Source: Eutreptiella sp. 'Long Island Sound 2002' (lineage: Eukaryota > Euglenozoa > Euglenophyceae > Eutreptiales > Eutreptiaceae). Taken from it: a stretch of DNA of 64,000 nucleotides. This document shows, piece by piece, positions 56,924 to 64,000 of this stretch (its first letter is position 1; every line of letters begins with the position of its first letter). The position numbers were made by a program, and so were the translations under genes. The notes below the pieces were generated by a model. The model did not search any database. It saw only the letters and a list, made by a program, of their open reading frames with translations, and had not been told where the DNA came from. The stretch spans positions 32,571,759-32,635,758 of the forward strand of contig OZ038388.1 in assembly GCA_964036045.1 (NCBI GenBank). Reading direction: 5' to 3'.

Positions 56924-59900
56924 ATGGCTGCGGCGCTCGTAGAATACCTGCAGTCAACTCCGGGGCCCCACAACCCCGGTTTTATGCCCCCTGCTGCACC
57001 CCCAGCCCTGGTTTCCGCCAATGAGCAGCTCCAGCGTGATCTCTTTGACGCCGAAGAGGCCTTGCGCTCCACATGCCAGGCCTTCAGCTGCGCTTCCCAA
57101 ATCAAAAGCGTGCGTGAGCAGCTGCAGTGTGCAACACAAGCCTTGCGCACTTATGAGCAGGTACCTTGGCGCTGTTGACCTAGTGCAGTGCAGTGCAGTG
57201 CAGTGCAGTGCAGTGCAGTGCAGTGTACTTCACTGCAGTGCAGTACATTCCGGTCACACAATGCAGTACAGTGTAATGTAGTGTTTGGTGTTGCAACACA
57301 AAGATTTGGAGCATGGGGAGGGGGTTGTGGATGCAAACAGGGGACCTGGTGAGGGCACTGAGTTGTGGATGGACAGGGTGGACGGGGGGGGATGGAGACT
57401 GAGGCAGGGGGAGGTGGAGATATGTAAGTGTAAGTGTAAGTGTAAGTGTCACAAGAGCTCTTACGCGCCGGGCTGGACCCCCATCCCCACCCCAGGACCC
57501 ACCAACCCACACCAATGGTCAACAATGGGGAACAACCAACTTGGGTGCCAATGGCACCCAATTTTTTTTTTGGCTTCTGTGGAAAGGGACCGAAAATTTT
57601 TCATCCAATGTGTTTATACCCAAAGTGTTCAGATTTGAATGGAGAGTTTAAATATGACTAATGGACCCGCAGTTACCTACCTGTTTCATTTCTCCCAAGA
57701 CGGCAGGGGTTACATAGCCATCCCCGAGATGGCAGAGGTTACATAGGCGTTTATTTCACCTCTCCCTGAGACAGCTGGCAGGAATCATTTCATTTCCCAT
57801 CAAGGCAGGCATTTATTTCACCTCTCCCTGAGACAGCTGGCAGGAGTCATTTCATTTCCCATCAAGGCAGTAGGCGTTGTGTAGCCATTTCATTTTTCCT
57901 TGAGACGGTAGGGGTTTCACAGCCGTTTCACTTTTTTTGTGAGACAGCAAGAGTTGCGCAACCTCACCTGTGATGGATGTGCTGCTAGTCAAGGATCCCT
58001 CACTAGACCTTCAAGCCAGATGCTTCAAGTGGTCGTTGGATGCTGGAGTGTCAATGCCTGTGTTTGCAAGACACACCAACTACTCTGGGGATGGTACAAC
58101 TTCCATTGGTTTCTGCAGTGTGGTGAATGTGTTGAAGTATGGTAGGGAAGTTGGCGTGACGCAAGGGGAGGTGGCGGATCCGGATACCAATGGTTCAGTG
58201 TTGTCTCAGTACCAGCGTTGGGAAGTGTTGCAAGAAGCTAGTGTTGTAAATTGGTGTGGGCGATTGCATGGTGTAGTTCAGACCATACTAGGTGAAGGCT
58301 TTCATTTTGTGAAACAAAAGCATGTCACATTTCATATCAATTCATAGTAGACAAGGTTGGCGCACTATCTGAATACCTTTTGGGCCGCACCATGTCCATA
58401 AGCAATCCTCAATGTCCCTTTTAGTAGCTTGGGTTGTGCCAAAACCATTCCATGGTTAAAGACTGTTGTCGGGCAAGGGATAGTGACATGCTGTTTCAAA
58501 GCCACTGCGTATGCAATTGGTAGGGATGCGAGCACACATTGTCGCGCCTTCCTTTTTGGGATGTCATTTCGAGGGGGAAGAAGGCGTCTATTCCGAAGGG
58601 TTTTGTCTTTTTTTGTGGGTCCTGTCGTGGGTTGTGTAATGTAATATAATGCGAGCTTCACTCAACACCTTCAAAGGCAAAGGGGAAGCAATGGTGTGAT
58701 GTGCGTGGATTGCGTGAATGGAGCGCTGACTCTGATTTGAATGAGCCTTATGGGTGTTTCATTGCATATGAGGACGCTCCGCCACATCTCAAACCTGTAC
58801 CAAGGGAGCCAAATGCCCAAGCTAAGTGTAAGTATAAGTGTGAGTGTCTCAAACCTGTACCAAGGGAGCCAAATGCCCAAGCTAAGTGTAAGTATAAGTG
58901 TGAGTGTGAGTGTGAGTGCCAGTGTCAGTGTGAGTGTGAGCGTGAGCGTGAGTGCGAGTGTAAGAGTGGGGCTGTAGGTGTAGGTGTAGGTGTAGGTGTA
59001 GGTGTAGGTGTAGGTGTAGGTGTAGGTGTAGGTGTAGGTGTAGGTGTAGATGGAAGCGTAGTTGTAAATGTATGCGTCTAAATAAGGTTGCGTGTAAGTG
59101 CATATGTGAGCATGAGTGTACATATACGCGTCGGAGTAGTGTGGTGTGGTGTGGTGTGGGTGTGGTGTGGTGTGGTGTGGTTCCTGTCTGTTTGATGCTA
59201 ACCTTCGCCTGCACTTGGTCTCCCCCTTCAAATCCATTTGTCCCCACACTTCTGCCTCATCCAGCCTCCTCGCTGTTTAGCGTGTGGATTTCAGCGAACC
59301 ACTGGACTTCGAACCGCAACAGTGCCTTGAGGACTGCAGGCAGGGTGTGCCAGTGGAGTTGCTGATTCAGAGCACCGAGGCCCCTGAACCAGCCGCGTTT
59401 CTGCAGTACCACGAGCGCCTGCAGGCCATGCGATGCACTGTGCAGGAGCGTGGGAACACTTCCTGGTTTGCAGACCTGTGTGATCGGGGGCTAAAATGCT
59501 TTGGGAAGGCAGCGGCGAATATTCAAAACAGCAGTCTGCGTGCCTCAAGGTCCCTGAAGGCCCCAGCCTCCCTCTCCCTTGTACAAAGGAGACCCAAGTA
59601 GAGGAATCAGTCCGCGCACCCACCACCCTTCTGCTTGTGCACCCTCCACTCCTGTCTGTTACACTGCTGCCCAACATCCTTCTCCCTTGTGCACGCGTAT
59701 CCTTTTCAAACTGCCTGCCTCCCACAGCCGTTGTTCCTTGGAGAGTCGTGGCTGTTATACAAGAGGCAAAGGATGCATGAGGCAGAGCAGTGTAGAAGCA
59801 GAAAATTAGTTGATACACAAGGCTTAGGGAGTGCAGGTTTATAAGGACTTTTCAAGACAGTCATGGTGGACAGCCATCGGGTCCATGTGTCCACTCTGTG

Positions 59901-62900
59901 TAGGGCTGAAATCACACGAAAAATGCTGTCATATCAATCTGATGTGGGTTCAGCCCCCGGAGTGCCCAAAACACACAAAACGAGCAGTGGCGGACGATTG
60001 CATTTCTCTGAGGATGCAGACCACGTGCACGTAGCTTTGAAGCAGCGCTACTCGTGCGTCCAGGATTCTCCTGACATTTGCAGCTTACTGCTGTCAAAAT
60101 TGAATCCCTACTTTAGTGAATTGCAACCATGGCATTGCAAACAGTGACCACATAGTTGGCTGTTTGAGTAGGTGCTTCGTATCAAGCCGCCCAGTAAGTA
60201 TTCACTTTTTGCCATGCCATGACGACAGCACCTTGTATTCTAGCCTCCACACGTAAGAGCAGTATAGGACCATACACATCATGGGACCATAAACATTGCA
60301 GGCAGAATCCAAATGATGACATCCATGGCTCAAAAGCATGATGGAAACCCCAGGGCCCACAAATTGCACCATTGGGAATGCTGTGCACGCAGTGCGCACA
60401 CAGTGCGAAGTTTTGGATGTCGGCAAATACTCGGACCCTACGTTTGGCCCCTTTTGACAAGTTTTTGGTTCCATACTGGTTTTTTTTCCCAGCTTCCTAT
60501 GCATTTGGGATGTAGCACATTTGAATTGTCACCTTTTGTTGCCCATTTCAACCATTTTTACCCATTTTCCATCCCCCATATTGAACTCTCCCCACTATGG
60601 GGGCCCCAAGAAAGCAGGGGTGATGTAGCCATATTGATTTCTCCCCAATATGGGGACCCCAAGAAGGCAGGGGTGATGTAGCCAATTGGGACAATTGTGC
60701 TTATCAATCTCGTTCCGATTGTTCGGATGACGTGTATATGCGAAATGTTTCTCGTGTCCGAACCTTGTTGAATTCCGTGGTGGATGAGATATGGTGGGTG
60801 GAGAGACTTTCTCCGTACAACCATAATTCCCACTTCCCGTATTTCGTAACACATTTTACCGCAGCATGCCCATATGCTCGGTGGGTGGAGATTTGTCGGA
60901 TGTCCTTTTCAATCCCGAGTACACAGGCCATGTTTATAAGATAACCGTGGCTGTGGACAATCTTGGGAATATAGTATGGATATGCGACCTTACGCCGGGA
61001 ACCTCCACAGATGTTATGATTTGGGATCAACGTGGTCCTTCGCGAACACATGGGCAGTTTTTCGATTTTGAAATAGGTGCGCATGACGGCGCCTATAAGG
61101 GCCGCTTGCACACCACTGTACCTTATATTGGTTGGAAAGCTTTGAATGAAGACCCACAAGAGTATAACAATGTGCATGGCTTCTATCGTGCAAGGGTGGA
61201 GCACCTCTTTGCACGGTTGTGGCAATGGCGGATTGTCCGCAATGTTTGGGCACACTTTGCATCGGAGCTACATGGCCATGTGCGTATTTTGCTCCACCTT
61301 ACTCAATTTTGTATTTGCAGGCAGACTAGGTATCAACCCTATGGACCCTAGGTATCAACCCTATGGACCCTGGCCTCATGTGCTTGAGTTTGTGTGGGCA
61401 CATGAGGAGGCAACCATTGAGGAGGAGGAAAATGATGATGGTGTTTGTTGCCAATTGTGTGGCCACCGTCTTGGTGATATATCTGAGTGTGGCACTTGCC
61501 ACTTGAACATCTTGCATGCCCCTACATAGTTGTACCTTACAAGGCCGAGTGATTTGTTCATAGGGACAGTGGAGTACCAAAGTTGAAGGCCGTTTCGTTG
61601 TTCTCATGTGGGCGTTGCTGCTTCGCTGTGCTACCATTCAGGTGACAGGTATTCTTGGGTGAGTATCCTAGCCTGTGCGTGCGCAGTATGCACGCAGTGC
61701 AACCACTTGGCCATTGTATGCCCGGTAGGGCATGCTGTGTACTCTTTGGCTGCATCAAGTGGCCTTTGTAGGAGAATTCCACTTGCTGAAGTCTGAATCA
61801 CTGTCGTTCCGAGGTCTCTGACTTTGTGGTGTTCATAACCTAATTGAACAGCAAAGAAAGCCGTCCGAACCCGAGCACGCAGCATCAGGGGAAGCAAGTA
61901 TTCGGCCTGTTGTTTCGTTGTTGTTGACACTGTGAAAACTCCATCCCATGTCACACCCATAGCTCAGTGGTAAATGGCTTCGTGAGGTCTTGCAAGAAGA
62001 GGTGGGCCAACACTGGCCCACAATTGCATGCCAGGACTCCCCGTTCCCCCCCCTGCATATGCTCCCAAGCAGACTCGGTTCCGCTGGGCCTCCTCACTCC
62101 TTGGCCCTGTCCTTGTAAGCCGATGGCCCGGGGGGATGGTGTGAGCCACCCTGCCATCCCCTGAGCATTATATATTACCGTCTTTCATGCGTGCGGTCCG
62201 CAAACCGCCAGCGGAGGTCTGCAGCAGCAGATGGGGTGCAGCAGAACGCTGTCCCTCTGACGAAAGTTGTGTACATCGCACACACACCTCGATATCGGTT
62301 TGCAAATCAGAGGTACACTGGTATCATTAGCCCTTCCCTTTCACGAAAATGGGCTGCTATGGCGACACAAGGGGGGGGGATATTTGTGGTTTGATGAACT
62401 CAGGGCCTTGCGTGTTCTTGGCCAGATGCTGTTCCTTTTCGCCCTCTTGTATCCCCCCCCCCCCCAACGTGTCTTCCCGTCCCTCCCTCCCATGGTCCAA
62501 CAGCAAGGCTGGATATGGGAGTGCGCTTCTGTGCTAGTGAATACAGGTGAACACCAATGGGGCATTGCTGCCCGCATCCACATGTGCCTCCGCCCTGGCC
62601 CCCAATTTGTGCCCCATTGTTGGTGAGTAATTCTGGCTTTTGAGCACATCTGACCGCTGCAGGTACACAACTCCGATTGAGGGGCTCTTGGCGCTGGTGA
62701 ATCAGGTGATGGTTGAGCCGCGGCTTCAAGACACAGCAGCATTCGTGGGCCACGATGAGCGATTGCGGCGGCTGAAGTTTGACATTGAGGAGGTCATGGG
62801 GGCGCAGCAGACGCTATTTATGGAGGGCGAAGTGAAGGCTGGCGAACAGAAGTACCACGAGACACTGGAGCTGCAGGAGCGAGCTATGACGGAGAGGGCT

Positions 62901-62912
62901 AACCGACTGAAG
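56924..62912 (+). CDS. coiled-coil protein of unknown function (partial gene model)
   Basis: I do not recognise the family. Three exons are supported. The first, 56924-57160, starts at ATG and encodes 79 residues with a proline-rich stretch and then a helical segment, ending at a GTACCT donor. The second is 59281 to about 59450 and joins it in phase 0 (VDFSEPLDFEPQQC, AAFLQYHERLQAM). The third is 62663-62912, with 83 residues of charged helix (FDIEEVMGAQQTLFMEGEVK, YHETLELQERAMTERANRLK) and a GTAACG donor. The second and third do not join in phase with any donor I can defend, so an exon may be missing. Later exons probably continue into the proline-rich stretch after 63.0 kb. Charged heptad-like sequence suggests a coiled coil. 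A Harbinger-like transposase and several minisatellites sit in the introns. Confidence 0.55.
57181..57247 (+). repeat. (GTGCA)n pentanucleotide repeat
   Basis: About nine perfect units, then degenerate ones, begin 20 bp after the first exon of the coiled-coil gene, within its first intron. Confidence 0.9.
57681..57955 (+). repeat. minisatellite of about 40-60 bp units
   Basis: Imperfect repeats of TTTCACCTCTCCCTGAGACA followed by GC(T)GGCAGG.(A/G)TCATTTCATTT, four to five units. They lie in the first intron of the coiled-coil gene. Confidence 0.7.
58788..59048 (+). repeat. 60-bp duplication followed by GTGAGT-type and (TAGGTG)n repeats
   Basis: A 60-bp segment starting CTCAAACCTGTACCAAGGGA occurs twice (58788 and 58848). 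It grades into (AAGTGT/GAGTGT)n and then a clean hexanucleotide (TAGGTG)n of about 12 units at about 58973-59048. All lie in the first intron of the coiled-coil gene. Apparent valine-glycine or threonine-tyrosine proteins here are repeat artefacts. Confidence 0.88.
60577..60682 (+). repeat. two 53-bp tandem units
   Basis: CATATTGA..TCTCCCCA.TATGG and following bases to GGGGTGATGTAGC are repeated at 60577 and 60630 with a few differences. The pair lies just upstream of the transposase-like gene. Confidence 0.85.
60866..61529 (+). pseudogene. Harbinger-like (DDE) transposase fragment
   Basis: The frame from 60866 reads GHVYKITVAVDNLGNIVWI, then TPGTSTDVMIWDQ, FEIGAHDGAYKGRLHTTVPY and HGFYRARVEHLFARLWQWRI. 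This matches the DDE_Tnp_4 nuclease order of Harbinger/HARBI1 proteins: a strand block followed by (G)S.HD, then D-AY, then RxxVExxFxxL with the last acidic residue. The N-terminal part (60732-60944) is in another frame. The continuation after 61350 (WPHVLEFVWAHEEATIEEEE) is also shifted and overlaps a 22-bp duplication at about 61329-61371. No terminal inverted repeats were identified. It lies in an intron of the coiled-coil gene. Confidence 0.65.
61964..62000 (+). other. tRNA D-arm-like / pol III box A sequence
   Basis: ATAGCTCAGTGGTAAATGG contains a perfect box A match (TAGCTCAGTGG). No convincing box B follows at normal spacing, so this is only a tRNA-like fragment, perhaps a SINE head. 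Confidence 0.3.
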
Positions 62913-64000
62913 GTAACGCCCTCTGTGCCTGACGGTACTGGGTGATCTGGGCAGGGCAGGACAGGGCGGGGCAGGGCAGGGCAGGGCAGGGTTTCGACCC
63001 CCTGCTGGGTGTGCAGCTGCCGCTGCACCCTGTCTCTACCCCCTCCCGCAGCTTCCCACGGCATGCCACCTGCTCAAACGCCCCCCAGCCCCCATCCCAA
63101 GTACCAACCGGCACCCTTACTCAGCCTTTATGGCAGCCCCCCCCCCCCCCTTCGCTGTCCTACATACCCTTTCCCAAGGGTGCAGCCCCCTTTACCCCCC
63201 CCCCCCCCCCCGCCCCTCACCCCTTCCTGCACCTTCCCGGGTCTACACTTGGGAACGTGGGGATGGTGTGCATAGGAGACTCCACACACGCGATGTTGCA
63301 GGGGTTACACCATCTGCAAATGGCTGGCTCGGGTGTAAAGTGGCAGTGGCCCTTGGCTGGGTCGTGAGTTTGTGCTTCGACATATTTGCTCTTTGTGAAG
63401 GGAAGCGCCATCCATTACTGTACATTTGGTACCGCTGCACCCCTTGTGCTAGGACAGCCTTTCTGACCACTGCCATTTCTGTGAGAACCGTTTTGCTCCT
63501 CGCCACATGGTGCTTGAGACCGCAACTCTGAATCCTGCTCTGCCTTGCCTGAGGTTGGACCATGTTTTCGGTGCACACGTTTCGTTTTGCATTCCAAGTT
63601 CCGCGTAAGCACAGTTTTGTTGAAGCTCCAGATCTCCGTTCCCTGATTTCGGCTGCGCGGAGCTCATGTTTACCGTTGTGTCGTGTAGTCATTGTGTGTC
63701 AGCCATGCAATAAGATGAACTGGAGATGGAGATGCTCCCGCTAGAGTTCCGTGTTTTCAGACTTGATCACAGTGTTATGTCACAGCCTGCGGCACATAAA
63801 ACGGCTGCTGTTGTGTTGTCGGGTCCCGTCCAGTCCATTGAGGGGAATGGTCACCGGGGAGGTCTTGGACCAGCTTTAGCCCTTGGAGGATCAGCCATCC
63901 GTCCTTGAGCATCAACAGCCCCAAGGGTGAGGTTCTGCAGTAAAGAGGCCCATGGTCATGTGCATACCCCTCGATCACCGTCATTTCGTCCCTTGCAAAC
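62913..64000. other. proline-rich and low-complexity end of window
   Basis: GGGCAGGGCAGG repeats (about 62950-62990) and poly-C runs (about 63138-63150 and 63197-63212) lie here. A pyrimidine-rich CTCCCGCAG at 63043-63051 could be the acceptor of a next, proline-rich exon of the coiled-coil gene, but the frame could not be decided. No other gene is recognised to the window end. Confidence 0.4.

Noticed and set aside
58671-59249. ORFs rich in Thr-Tyr, Val-Gly or Cys-Glu repeats
   Set aside because: They are translations of (TAGGTG)n and (GAGTGT)n simple repeats.

Overview
This is a window of a large, repeat-rich eukaryotic nuclear genome, most likely an alga or another protist; the lineage cannot be fixed from the sequence. 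The genes are interrupted by canonical GT-AG introns. Exons are short (about 50-380 bp) and introns are long (up to about 12.8 kb). The introns hold several transposon classes and much low-complexity DNA. Four host genes can be supported from splice sites, reading phase and recognisable protein motifs.

Layout. (1) About 1.9-4.7 kb: a decayed DNA transposon. Its transposase-like gene on the minus strand carries at least three in-frame stops, and clusters of three copies of an 18-bp palindrome lie on each side. (2) 7.8-9.8 kb, minus strand: THI4, the thiamine thiazole synthase, in three exons. Its 5' region carries FIVE consecutive copies of a TPP (thiamine pyrophosphate) riboswitch aptamer at an exact 144-bp period. 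This is the outstanding feature of the window. (3) 14.8-24.1 kb, plus strand: ten exons of a peroxisomal alkyl-dihydroxyacetonephosphate synthase (AGPS) ending in the peroxisomal signal SKL; its N-terminal exons were not found. (4) 33.1-51.1 kb, plus strand: a 4'-phosphopantetheinyl transferase of the AASDHPPT/Sfp type. Its 12.8-kb intron contains a decayed LINE and, next to it, a 6.9-kb tyrosine-recombinase retrotransposon (DIRS order, PAT/Ngaro/kangaroo type) with A1...B1-A2...B2 split direct repeats. (5) 56.9-62.9 kb, plus strand: exons of an unidentified coiled-coil protein. A Harbinger-like transposase lies in one intron.

The rest is intergenic or intronic sequence without recognisable genes. 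It holds microsatellites, minisatellites, a telomere-like tract, tRNA-derived (pol III box) sequences, a hammerhead-like RNA motif and retroelement debris.

How the parts relate. THI4 makes the thiazole half of thiamine, and TPP is the end product, so an aptamer array in its leader implies feedback control. Five aptamers could change the steepness or range of that control. Each 144-bp unit also carries a 30-codon upstream ORF ending inside the aptamer and a pyrimidine-rich AG that could be a 3' splice site, so either translation or splicing could be the output. The other host genes have unrelated household functions: ether-lipid synthesis and carrier-protein activation. All exon boundaries are inferred by eye from motifs and splice signals, without transcript evidence.
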